A DNA stretch of 64,000 nucleotides from Sphingomonas sp. Root241 (GTDB lineage Bacteria; Pseudomonadota; Alphaproteobacteria; Sphingomonadales; Sphingomonadaceae). Below the pieces are notes generated by a model that searched no databases, was not told the origin of the DNA, and worked only from the letters and a program-made list of their open reading frames with translations. Below, one piece after another: positions 18,037 through 26,544 of this stretch. The position numbers and the translations under genes were made by a program. The stretch is from NCBI RefSeq assembly GCF_001428865.1, contig NZ_LMIV01000001.1, positions 1,167,964-1,231,963 of the forward strand. The letters run 5' to 3'. Within the stretch, counting starts at the first letter, position 1. The number at the start of each line of letters is the position of its first letter.

Positions 18037-18548
18037 GCCGCACGCCTGGCCTCGTGACCGGCCTCGTGGTCGATGTCGATGACCCCAGTCGCCAGGGGCG
18101 CGTGCGGGTCGATATCCAGTCGATGCCGGGCAACACGCGCACGGCTTGGGCACCTGTCGCCGCGCCGATGGCGGGTGACGATCGGGGACTCTATTTCATG
18201 CCCGAGATCGGCGACGAGGCGATCGTCGGTTTCCTCTCGGACGATCCCGAACAGCCGATCATCATGGGCTATACCTGGAACGGTGCCGATCGCCCGCCGG
18301 CCGAACATCCGCGCGAACGCGTGATCCGCTCGCTCAACGGGCATACCATCCGGATGATCGACGAGCCGCCCGGCGCCAATGGATCGGGTTCGCTGACCAT
18401 CGAGGATGCGAACGGCAACGTCGTCTCGCTTTCGAACGGCAAGATCCGGCTCGAGGCCGTGGCTGTCGTCGAGATACATGCGCCCATCATCACCCTCTCG
18501 GGTGATGGCTGGCGGCGCGTGGTCACTCCCAACAGCTCCCCGGTCTGA
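18033..18548 (+). CDS. Spike protein (phage baseplate assembly protein V, gpV-like)
   Basis: 171 residues. The N-terminal OB-fold has the family pattern (GLVTGLVVDVDDPSRQGRVRV, WAPVAAPMAGDDRGLYFMPEIGDEAIVGFL, PIIMGYTWNG). From about residue 115 short strands (SLTIEDANGN, VVSLSNGKIRLEA, VVEIHAPIITLSG) make the beta-helix of the puncturing spike. The short length implies a blunt needle that may need a separate tip; I see no PAAR protein in the operon. Start overlaps the hub stop by ATGA. Confidence 0.9.
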   Translation: MSRTPGLVTGLVVDVDDPSRQGRVRVDIQSMPGNTRTAWAPVAAPMAGDDRGLYFMPEIGDEAIVGFLSDDPEQPIIMGYTWNGADRPPAEHPRERVIRSLNGHTIRMIDEPPGANGSGSLTIEDANGNVVSLSNGKIRLEAVAVVEIHAPIITLSGDGWRRVVTPNSSPV

Positions 18549-18559
18549 GAGAGGAAACG

Positions 18560-19333
18560 ATGCGCCACGACGTCGAAATCCCGATCCCGGACAATCTCCG
18601 CGAGCTGTTCTCGATCCCGACCTGCGAGATGGTTTCGCTGCCGGATGCCGAACCGCTCCAACTGCGCCTGCCGAACGGCGCGACGATGACTCCCGTCGCC
18701 GACCTCAGCAAGGGCATTCCCACCGATTGCTCGCTGGCAGTGAACCTCTTCGTCCAGCTCGGGCCGTTCCTCGCGAGTATAGAATGTCTGCTGCGGGTGC
18801 TGGGGCTGCTCCAACCGCTGATCAAGGTGGTCGGTTCGCTGGGGCCGCCGCCGGATCCGATCAAGCTCCCCGAGGCAATCGTCGAGTTCGGGGAAGCTGC
18901 GGCGAAGCTCATGCCCTGTTTCGGCATGATCATGCCGGCGGGACCGAACATACTGATGTTCCTCAAGGATCTGATCCTGATGATCATCAAGCTGGTCAAA
19001 TGCATGATTGGTCAGCTCGAAACGATCCTGGGCATCATGCAAGGCATCGAGATCAAGCTCGACACCGCGCAGAAGGCCGGCAACACCGAACTCGCCAAGA
19101 TCCTCGAATGCGCGCGCGAGAATGCTAGCACCGCCGCGCAGCACGCGCAGGCCTCGCTCGGCCCGGTGCAGAATCTGATGCCGCTGATCGGCTTCTTCCT
19201 CGAGCTGGCTGGCATCTCGTTCGAGATCCCCGCGCTCGGCAGCGCCGAGGACAGCGCCGCGCTGCAGGGGACGATCGACACGCTCAAGGACACGATCACC
19301 ACGCTCGAGACCGTGCTGGAGACGCTGCCATGA
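18560..19333 (+). CDS. Hydrophobic helical protein of unknown function inside the eCIS baseplate block
   Basis: 257 residues, not assigned to any family I know. Residues about 55-100 and 115-165 contain long hydrophobic helical stretches (CSLAVNLFVQLGPFLASI, ILMFLKDLILMIIKLVK) with scattered Cys residues. Residues about 165-200 form a helix rich in Gln, Ala and Glu; a second hydrophobic patch follows (LMPLIGFFLELAGI), and the protein ends in a heptad-like helix (TLKDTITTLETVLETL). There is no signal peptide. It sits between the spike and gp25 genes, is preceded by GAGAGGAAACG, and its stop overlaps the gp25 start (ATGA), so it is made with the baseplate. Possible roles are a spike-tip cargo, a membrane anchor, or a pore delivered on firing; these are inferences. 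Confidence 0.6.
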   Translation: MRHDVEIPIPDNLRELFSIPTCEMVSLPDAEPLQLRLPNGATMTPVADLSKGIPTDCSLAVNLFVQLGPFLASIECLLRVLGLLQPLIKVVGSLGPPPDPIKLPEAIVEFGEAAAKLMPCFGMIMPAGPNILMFLKDLILMIIKLVKCMIGQLETILGIMQGIEIKLDTAQKAGNTELAKILECARENASTAAQHAQASLGPVQNLMPLIGFFLELAGISFEIPALGSAEDSAALQGTIDTLKDTITTLETVLETLP

Positions 19334-19746
19334 CCGGCTCGCGCAAGTTCCTGGGATCTGGCCTCGCCTTTCCGCTGCGGGTCACACCGCGGGGGGGCAT
19401 CGAGACGGCGAGCGAGGAGCGGCTCGTCCAACAGTCGATCTGGGTGATCCTGTCGACCGCGAAGGGCGAGATGCAGCGCAACCCGAGGTTCGGGTGCGGC
19501 ATCCACGACTTGGTGTTCACCAACAACATTCCCGCCAATCGCGCGCAGATAGCGCACCAGGTCCGCGCGGCGCTGCTCGAATGGGAGCGGCGGATCGATC
19601 TGGTCGATGTGCGGGTCGAGCAGGGCGAAGCGCCCAATCAGCTGCTGATCGGCATCGATTACCGGCTGCGCGCCAACCATGCCTATGGCAACCTCGTCTA
19701 TCCCTTCCATCTCTTCGATCAGGGAGGTTCGAGCCGTGCCGCTTGA
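19330..19746 (+). CDS. Baseplate wedge protein gp25/GpW family
   Basis: 138 residues with the gp25 pattern: FLGSGLAFPLRV at the N-terminus, VQQSIWVILSTAKGEMQRNPRFGCGI in the middle (lysozyme-like fold without catalytic residues) and IDLVDVRVEQ toward the end. It forms the wedge next to the first sheath layer. ATGA overlap with the hydrophobic gene upstream. Confidence 0.9.
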   Translation: MTGSRKFLGSGLAFPLRVTPRGGIETASEERLVQQSIWVILSTAKGEMQRNPRFGCGIHDLVFTNNIPANRAQIAHQVRAALLEWERRIDLVDVRVEQGEAPNQLLIGIDYRLRANHAYGNLVYPFHLFDQGGSSRAA

Positions 19747-21736
19747 AGCTCCCGATCTGGACGACCGCCGCTATGGCGAGATCGTCGAGGAAGCGCTCCA
19801 GCTCATTCCGCGCTTCGCACCCGAATGGACCGACCGCAACGACAGCGATCCGGGCGTCGCCATCGTCAAGCTGTTCGCCTGGATGACCGAACTCACGCTC
19901 TTCCGGCTGAACCAGGTGCCCGAGCGTGCCTATGTCAAATTCCTGCAGATGGTCGGGATCGAGCGGCGTGCCGCTGCAGCCGCGCGGGTCGAGCTGCAGT
20001 TCACGCCGGCACGAAGCGACGTGTCCGAGATCTGGGTGCCGCAGGGAACCCAGATCGCCGCCGCTGCCGATGACGCGGGTCCGGTGCTGTTCGAGACGCT
20101 GGCGCCGCTCGCAGTCCTAGGCACAGCGCTGGCGGCAATCCAGGTCCATGACGGCTTCGGCTTCTCGATCGCGACGCCGCGCGCCGCCGCCGAGGGGCAA
20201 TGGTTCTATCCCTTCGGACCTCGCGCCAACGCGGACGCCGCGCTGATGATGGGATTTGCCGGGCCGGCGACGGTCACCGCGGGGCCGATCGACTTCTATG
20301 TCCGGTTGCGTGACACTGGTGGCCCGCCCGCCCCGGTCTCCAGGATCGACCCCGCCGAGCCGCAGGCGCTGCCGCCGCCGGCGAAGCTGGTGTGGGAATA
20401 TTGGGATCTCGCGCAATGGCAGCCGCTCGCGCTGCTGCGTGACGATACCGGTGGTTTCACTCGGTCGGGGCACATCGTGGTGCGCGGGCCCGGTGTAGGC
20501 GCGCGGCTAGCGGTGCTCGGCGACGTCACCGAGCCGCGCTACTGGCTGCGCTGCCGTGTGATCGAGAGCGGCTGGGAGCGCGCTCCGGCGCTCGACGCGG
20601 TTTTGATCAACATGACCGCCGCGATCCAGGCGAGCGGCTTCGCCGACGAGGTGGTCGGCCGAAGCGATGCGAGCCCCAACCAGCGTTTCGCGCTCGCCAA
20701 CCGCCCGATATTGGCGCTCGATACCCCCGAACGGATCGTCACGGCAGACGACCGCACCGTCGAGCGCATATCGGTGCTGCTCGAGGTCGACGAAGGCAGC
20801 GGCTTCCTCGCCTGGCAGGAAGTCCCGGACTTCCACGCCTCAGGCGCCACCGACCCGCATTTCACGCTCAATCGCACCACCGGCGAGATCGGCTTCGGTG
20901 ACGGCATCCAGGGCCGTATCCCCGCGTCGTTCCTGCCCCCGGGCATGCGCGGCAACATCGTCGCGCGCCGCTATCTGAGTGGCGGCGGCCGGCGCGGCAA
21001 TCTTCCGGCCGGGACGATCACGGCAATCCAGAGCTTCCTTCCCGGTATCAGCACCGCCGCCAATCCGTACCCCACTACCGGCGGCGCACAGGAGGAGACC
21101 ACCGCTTCCGCCAAGCGCCGCGCCGCTGCCGAGATCGCCGCCAACGGGCGCGCGGTCACCGCCGCGGACTTCGAATTGCGTGCGCTCGAAACCGGAGTCC
21201 GCCGCGCCAAGGCGCTGGCGTTGGCGCATCCGCGTTACCCTGGCGTAGTCATTCCCGGCTCGGTCACGGTGATCGTCGTCCCCGATGGCGACGTTCCAAA
21301 TCCTATGCCGAGCGCGACGACGCTCGAGGCGGTGGCCAAGCACCTCGACCGCACCCGGCTGATCACGACCGAAGTTCATGTCGTGGCGCCGACCTACAAC
21401 ACCGTCTCGGTCGAAGCCGATCTGCTGATCCGTCGCACTGCCAATCCCGAGACGGTGCGCGCGGCGCTCGAGGCGCGGCTCAACGCCTTCCTGCACCCGC
21501 TCACGGGCGGTGCCGATGGCGAGGGATGGCCGTTCGGCGGCGACATCTATTTCAGCGACCTCTATCGCCTCGTCATCGAAACGCCGGACGTCGCGCGGAT
21601 CGTCGACGGCCAGCTCGGCATCCGCGTCAATGGCGAACTCGCCCCCTTCTGCCGTGACGTCACCATCTGCCCTGGCGAACTGGTCCATGCGGTCCCGCAT
21701 AAGCTTGCGCTGTTCGCCGAAGGAACCGCGCCATGA
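19736..21736 (+). CDS. Baseplate assembly protein J-like (gp6/Afp11)
   Basis: 666 residues from the GTG at 19736, which has AGGGAGG 9 bases upstream and overlaps gp25 by 11 bases; the first ATG-initiated alternative at 19679 lies far inside gp25. It begins LEAPDLDDRRYGEIVEEA and DPGVAIVKLFAWMTELTLFRLNQVP, a signature of the 'putative baseplate assembly protein' group. The C-terminal half has the baseplate J core (FGDGIQGRIPASFLPPGMRGNIVARRY, FELRALETGVRRAKALA, PGSVTVIVVPDGD and LVIETPDVARI). Forms the wedge ring of the baseplate. Confidence 0.9.
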   Translation: MPLEAPDLDDRRYGEIVEEALQLIPRFAPEWTDRNDSDPGVAIVKLFAWMTELTLFRLNQVPERAYVKFLQMVGIERRAAAAARVELQFTPARSDVSEIWVPQGTQIAAAADDAGPVLFETLAPLAVLGTALAAIQVHDGFGFSIATPRAAAEGQWFYPFGPRANADAALMMGFAGPATVTAGPIDFYVRLRDTGGPPAPVSRIDPAEPQALPPPAKLVWEYWDLAQWQPLALLRDDTGGFTRSGHIVVRGPGVGARLAVLGDVTEPRYWLRCRVIESGWERAPALDAVLINMTAAIQASGFADEVVGRSDASPNQRFALANRPILALDTPERIVTADDRTVERISVLLEVDEGSGFLAWQEVPDFHASGATDPHFTLNRTTGEIGFGDGIQGRIPASFLPPGMRGNIVARRYLSGGGRRGNLPAGTITAIQSFLPGISTAANPYPTTGGAQEETTASAKRRAAAEIAANGRAVTAADFELRALETGVRRAKALALAHPRYPGVVIPGSVTVIVVPDGDVPNPMPSATTLEAVAKHLDRTRLITTEVHVVAPTYNTVSVEADLLIRRTANPETVRAALEARLNAFLHPLTGGADGEGWPFGGDIYFSDLYRLVIETPDVARIVDGQLGIRVNGELAPFCRDVTICPGELVHAVPHKLALFAEGTAP

Positions 21737-23928
21737 CCCCGCGCCGCGACTTCCGGCTCGACGGCCGCATCGGCTGGCGCGCGGCGGCATCGACCGGCGT
21801 CTCCGCCGGCCGCGACGGGCTGACCCTGGCGGCGATCCCGGGGACTGCGATCCCGCTCGCGGCTCCTGATGGCAGCCTAGCGGGGATGGCGCTGCCGATG
21901 CACGTGGCTGCTGGGCCCGAAGGGACCCTGTTCCTGCTCGATTCGAGCGGCGCGGTGCTGGCCTGGGACCCCTGTCTCGAACGCTTTGCGCCGATCGCCT
22001 GCCTCTCGGTTGCGCCGCGCCGCCCGGGCCTGGCTCGCCCCGTCGCCTTGGCCTGGCATTCGGCGGGCGACCTGCTGGTGCTCGACGGCGATACGAAATC
22101 GGTGACCGCTATCCGGGTCGTCGACGGCTATCCGCGGCTGAGCTTCGGGCCGTTCGCCGTGGAAGGCGACGGGCTGCGCGCCGTTCCGGCGGTCGTCGAA
22201 ATCGATCCGCTCAGCGGCTGCGCGACCGGTGAGGCGAGCGCGCCGCCCGGAGCGTGGGATCCGGTCGACCTCGGCGTGCTGCCCGACGGCAGGATCGTGG
22301 TCAGCGATCGCGCAGCGAACCTGCTCCGCGTATTCGACCGGCGCGGGTGCCTGCGGGAGTCGTGGAGCGGCGCGACCGAGGATGCGCCCAAGCTGGTCCG
22401 TCCCACGGCATTGGCGATTGCGAATGACGGCCGGATCGCCGTGGTCGAGGAAGACGAAGATGCCGTCGCGGTGCTCGACCGTGATGGCAGGATCGTCGCG
22501 CGCTTCACCGACCCCGGGGCAATCGCTGGTGATTGGGGAAGGGCCGGGGTCGCCTTCGACCTCGACGGCACGATCTGGATCTCCGGACGGCGCGATGCTC
22601 CGGCATATCGGATCGGGCGCGATTGCGCGGGGCAATGCGGCGCCCCCGAGCCGGTATGCCTGACACCGGCCCATTGCGCGCTGCTCGCGTTCGACAGTGA
22701 GGGGCATGCGATTCTCGGGACCCCGCGCAACCCGTGCCCGATGCGCGCCGACATGACCGGCTTTGCCCCGACCGGCACATTGACCACCGGCGCGCTCGAC
22801 AGCGGCATGACCGGCACGGTCTGGGATCGGATCACGCTCGATCTTTCGGTCCTCGAAGGCACAACCCTGACCGTCGAGACCTTCGTCAGCGATGCGCCGC
22901 TCGGAGACATCGAGGTCGCCGCGCTCGATGCAAGCGCCTGGACCGCGAGTGTGATCGCGCGCGACGACGAGGGCAGGGCGGTGCTCGCCATCCGCAGCGG
23001 GCCGGGGCGCCATTTGTGGCTGCGCCTCACGCTAGCAGGCGATGGCAAGACCACCCCGTGCGTAACGGGAATCACCGTTACGTCGCCGCGCCGTACCTCG
23101 GCGCGCCTCCTGCCGGCGACCTATTCGGCCGAACCGGTCAGCGCCGATTTCCTCGCGCGCTTCATGCTGCTGTTCGATCAGCTTCGTGCCGAGATGCTGG
23201 CACCGATCGATGCGCTGCCCGCGCTTTTCGATCCCCGGGCGACGCCCGCTGCCGAGGCCGATACGAGTGGAGAGGATTTCCTCGACTGGCTCGCTGCGTG
23301 GATCGGTATCGCACTGGATCGCGGATGGAGCGTCGAACGCCGGCGCCGACTGGTGCGCGAGGCGCCGGCGCTCTTCCGTATCCGCGGCACGGCCTTGGGG
23401 CTCAAGCGGCATGTCGCCGTCTATACCGGGGTCGAGCCGCGCCTGGTCGAGCATTTCCGCCTGCGCCGGTGGCTCGCGCTCGATGAGGCCCAGCTCGACG
23501 GCAACGCCCAGCTCTGGGGCCCCGACATCGTCCGCCGGCTCCAGCTCGACGAATATTCGGAGATCGGCCGGTTCGCGCTGGTCGACGGTGACAACCCGCT
23601 GACCGATCCGGTCGGCGCCTATGCCCATCGGGCGACGCTGTACGTCCCGGTCGGCGAGGGTTTCGGCGATCGCGACCTCGCAGCAATCGAGAATGTGGTC
23701 GAGGCGGCTGCGCCGGCGCATGTCGTCGTAGACATTCGGCTGATGCGCCCGCGTTTCATTATCGGTTGCGACCTGCTGCTCGGCGTCAACACCGTGCTCG
23801 GCCGCGATATCCGCACGGCGCGCGCCGACGAAGCCGTGCTCGGCGAGCCGGTGGTGCTCGCCGGCCCGCCGGAACCCTTCACCCTCGGTCCGGGGCTCCG
23901 CCTCGGCGCCGATACGATCCTGCAATGA
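21733..23928 (+). CDS. Tail protein I (gpI/Afp12-like) fused to an N-terminal beta-propeller
   Basis: 731 residues. Residues about 30-350 contain NHL/propeller-like repeats (GTLFLLDSSGAVLAWDP, DLLVLDGDTKSVTAIRVV, GRIVVSDRAANLLRVFD, GRIAVVEEDEDAVAVLDRDG). Residues about 355-455 form a strand-rich linker, and residues about 455-731 are the phage tail protein I domain (RLLPATYSAEPVSADFLARFMLLFDQL, EDFLDWLAAWIGIALDRGWSVERRR, IRGTALGLKRHVAVYTGVEP). Tail protein I normally links the wedge to fibres. Cys residues cluster around residues 300-345. Starts with an ATGA overlap onto baseplate J. Confidence 0.85.
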   Translation: MTPRRDFRLDGRIGWRAAASTGVSAGRDGLTLAAIPGTAIPLAAPDGSLAGMALPMHVAAGPEGTLFLLDSSGAVLAWDPCLERFAPIACLSVAPRRPGLARPVALAWHSAGDLLVLDGDTKSVTAIRVVDGYPRLSFGPFAVEGDGLRAVPAVVEIDPLSGCATGEASAPPGAWDPVDLGVLPDGRIVVSDRAANLLRVFDRRGCLRESWSGATEDAPKLVRPTALAIANDGRIAVVEEDEDAVAVLDRDGRIVARFTDPGAIAGDWGRAGVAFDLDGTIWISGRRDAPAYRIGRDCAGQCGAPEPVCLTPAHCALLAFDSEGHAILGTPRNPCPMRADMTGFAPTGTLTTGALDSGMTGTVWDRITLDLSVLEGTTLTVETFVSDAPLGDIEVAALDASAWTASVIARDDEGRAVLAIRSGPGRHLWLRLTLAGDGKTTPCVTGITVTSPRRTSARLLPATYSAEPVSADFLARFMLLFDQLRAEMLAPIDALPALFDPRATPAAEADTSGEDFLDWLAAWIGIALDRGWSVERRRRLVREAPALFRIRGTALGLKRHVAVYTGVEPRLVEHFRLRRWLALDEAQLDGNAQLWGPDIVRRLQLDEYSEIGRFALVDGDNPLTDPVGAYAHRATLYVPVGEGFGDRDLAAIENVVEAAAPAHVVVDIRLMRPRFIIGCDLLLGVNTVLGRDIRTARADEAVLGEPVVLAGPPEPFTLGPGLRLGADTILQ

Positions 23929-23941
23929 GCGAGGTGGCCCC

Positions 23942-26527
23942 ATGACGCATGGTTGCGAACCGGTCGAATGTCCCGCCTGTGACGAACCACAGCTCGCGCG
24001 CAATACGCTGTTCGACGGCAAGCCGATGGCTGCGCAGGACTTTCTCGACGAGCAGAATTACTTCCTCGGCAAGCATCGACGACATAACCGCTATCTCCAC
24101 GGCTGGGGCACGGCCTGCGGCCTCACGGTTCATGAGCATCCCAATCCGGCTTGCCGCCCGCAATATGTAGTGGTCGAGCCCGGGATGGCGATCGATTGCT
24201 GCGGACGCGAGATCTGGGTGCGCGCCAAGGCGATGGTCGATCTGCGCGCGCTGTTCGTCGACGCGTGGCGCGCGAAGCACGGAAAGGATTCCGAGCCGGA
24301 CGACCTCCCGCACCGGCTGTCGTTGCTGCTGCGCTACGCCGAATGCCCGATAGACCCGGTGCCGGCGGTGTTCCAGGGATGCGGCAGCGGCGAGAGCGCC
24401 TGCCTGCCCAGCAAGCTCGTCGATGGTTATCGGTTCGAGGCCGCGATCGATCGGCCGATCGAGGACGCAACGCTGGGGCTGAAGCGCCTCGAATGGGAAG
24501 CGACCAACAATATCGACGGTGCCATCGCCTTCGCGGTCGATAATGCCGGTGATCGGGTCCATGTCCTCACGCAGGGCGCGCCCGCGATGCTGCTCACGCT
24601 CGATGCGGATACCAACAGTATCCTCGCCAGCGCGAGCTTCGCCGGCAAGGTGGGGAAAAGCGTGGCCGCTTCGAGCGACGGCACGCGGCTGTTCGTGGCG
24701 CTGGCCCCGTCGGGCGGCGGCGATGCCGAGATCGCGGTCCTCGACGCCGCGGATATCGCCGCGGCGCCGATCCGCACGCTCGCCTTGACCGGCAGTGGCG
24801 CCGAGGTCGACCTGCTCATGCTCGCCGATGGGCGGATGGCGATCGCGACGCCGGCCGACAAGAAGCTCCGGGTATGGGGTGCCGACGCCGGCGGCTCGGG
24901 CTCGCCTGCCGCGCCCACCGAGATCACACTCGCCAATGCGCCGGCAGGCTTGGCGGAGGGGCCGCAGACCAACTTCTTCTATGTCGCCTCGAGCGACGCC
25001 GCCGAAGTGGTCGCGGTCAAGCAGTCGGACCTGTCGACCGTCGCTTTGCCGGTAGGCAGCGGTGGTACCGCGCGGCCGGCCGCGATCGTGGTGATGGAGC
25101 GCGAGGGCCGCGATCTGCTCGCCGTGGTCGATAGCGCGGGCAAGGCGCTGCACCTGATTGCGGCGACACCCGAGGCCGCCGCGCCCGCCGACCGTGTCGA
25201 GGACGCCGCTCCGCCGATCACGGGCCTGATCGACGATCCGGTCGCGCTCGCGGCATCGCCCGGTGGGGGCTGGGTCTACCTGCTGAGCAAGGCTGCGGAC
25301 GGTACGCACAATCTGCGTATCGTCTCGGTTGCCAGGCGTATTCTCGGCCGCGAGCCTTCGATCAGCAACCCGATTGCTGCGCCGGTGGGAAGCGCCATGA
25401 TCGCCGTGGCGGGGCCGAAGCAGTTGTATCTCGCCTTCACCGGTAGCGCCTCGGGCGTGGATCCGCACGTGCCCGGCGGGCTCGCCATGTTCACCATCGC
25501 GGGTGACGCCTGCATCGACCTGCTCGACACCGTACTCGATCCGTGTGCCATATGTGAGGAAGGCGACGACCTGGTACTGGCGACGATCGCCGAATATCGC
25601 TGGGGCGATCCTTTCACCGACATGGTGATCGACAACCGCACCGAACGGCGGCTGCTCGCCTCGACGCAACTGCTCACCGAAATCATCGCCTGCATTGCCG
25701 AGCAAGGTTGTGGCGGCGGTGAGGAAGGACCTCCGGGACCTCCCGGTCCGCCCGGTGCTGATGGCGCCGACGGTGCCGATGGCACCGACGGTGCCGATGG
25801 TCAGGACGGGGAGGACGGCCAGGACGGCCAGGACGGACAGGACGGCGAGAATGGCGCCGATGGGCGGGATGGCCGAGACGGCGTCGACGGGCGAGATGGA
25901 GTCGATGGCCGCGACGGAGTTGACGGCAAGGACGGCGTCGGGCTGCGCGATGACCTGCCGCGCATCGTCGGCATCAACTGGCGGCACAACGATACGATTT
26001 CCGAGGACTCGCCGGAGCATCGCAAACTGTCCGAAGACGGGCTGGTCGTGGCGTTCGACCCCGCCTTCCCGATCCTGCGCGAGACGCTGCACGAGCAATC
26101 GGTCCAGTTGCTCTATCGAGGCCCCACGGAGTTCCGCGAGGAGATATTCGGCACCTATTGCTACTGCAATTGTGAGGTCGGAGTCGCCGGGGTCAAGCTC
26201 GAGGCGAAATGCGGCGAGCCGCTGGTGATCCCCGCCGACGACGCTACCGGCGTCGCTGTCACCGGCGTGCGCATCCGGCTGCTCGGGCGCCAGGGTTCGA
26301 AAATCCCGTTGCCGCCCGGCACCTACCGCGTCGTGCTCGAGGGCGATCACATTCTGGGCGAGAAAGAGATCGAGATCGATGATCTCAACAACCCCGGCCA
26401 GACGATCCGAGTCAATCCGGCGCTCGATGCCAATCATTTCGCTCCAGGGCTGCCGAAGCGTTGCCCGAGCGGGGATCGAGTCGAGGGCGGTCGTTTCCTG
26501 AGCTGGTTCACGATCCGGCGCGGCTGA
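23942..26527 (+). CDS. Tail-tip/fibre protein A: CPAC-HNRYLHGWG domain, propeller and collagen-like stalk
   Basis: 861 residues. An N-terminal CPAC motif (residues 12-15) precedes a domain with FLDEQNYFLGKHRRHNRYLH and GWGTACGLTV, then a VVEPGMAIDCCGREI turn; the same domain heads the next two genes. Residues about 185-560 are beta-propeller-like repeats (VDNAGDRVHVLT, ASSDGTRLFVAL). Residues 596-667 are 24 Gly-X-Y triplets, followed by a C-terminal beta domain with YCYCNCEVG and VTGVRIRLLG. No signal peptide, as expected for a part assembled in the cytoplasm. It follows tail protein I after 13 bases and is probably a baseplate-peripheral appendage; a role in target recognition is inferred. 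Confidence 0.65.
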   Translation: MTHGCEPVECPACDEPQLARNTLFDGKPMAAQDFLDEQNYFLGKHRRHNRYLHGWGTACGLTVHEHPNPACRPQYVVVEPGMAIDCCGREIWVRAKAMVDLRALFVDAWRAKHGKDSEPDDLPHRLSLLLRYAECPIDPVPAVFQGCGSGESACLPSKLVDGYRFEAAIDRPIEDATLGLKRLEWEATNNIDGAIAFAVDNAGDRVHVLTQGAPAMLLTLDADTNSILASASFAGKVGKSVAASSDGTRLFVALAPSGGGDAEIAVLDAADIAAAPIRTLALTGSGAEVDLLMLADGRMAIATPADKKLRVWGADAGGSGSPAAPTEITLANAPAGLAEGPQTNFFYVASSDAAEVVAVKQSDLSTVALPVGSGGTARPAAIVVMEREGRDLLAVVDSAGKALHLIAATPEAAAPADRVEDAAPPITGLIDDPVALAASPGGGWVYLLSKAADGTHNLRIVSVARRILGREPSISNPIAAPVGSAMIAVAGPKQLYLAFTGSASGVDPHVPGGLAMFTIAGDACIDLLDTVLDPCAICEEGDDLVLATIAEYRWGDPFTDMVIDNRTERRLLASTQLLTEIIACIAEQGCGGGEEGPPGPPGPPGADGADGADGTDGADGQDGEDGQDGQDGQDGENGADGRDGRDGVDGRDGVDGRDGVDGKDGVGLRDDLPRIVGINWRHNDTISEDSPEHRKLSEDGLVVAFDPAFPILRETLHEQSVQLLYRGPTEFREEIFGTYCYCNCEVGVAGVKLEAKCGEPLVIPADDATGVAVTGVRIRLLGRQGSKIPLPPGTYRVVLEGDHILGEKEIEIDDLNNPGQTIRVNPALDANHFAPGLPKRCPSGDRVEGGRFLSWFTIRRG
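25727..25942 (+). repeat. Collagen-like Gly-X-Y tract (24 triplets)
   Basis: In-frame run starting with three GPP triplets, then GAD, GTD, GQD, GED, GRD, GVD and GKD triplets, ending GVG. Asp occupies the third position of nearly every triplet after the GPP cap. Such tracts form a trimeric rod, which fits a fibre. The underlying DNA is a tandem series of GGCxxxGAx codons and may be prone to length change. Confidence 0.9.
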
Positions 26528-26544
26528 GCGGAGGAGCAAGCAAG

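Noticed and set aside
23879..26539. Long antisense frame opposite tail protein A
   Set aside because: Shadow of the collagen and propeller coding DNA; the apparent ILAVLSVLAV repeats are the reverse complement of Gly-Asp triplets.
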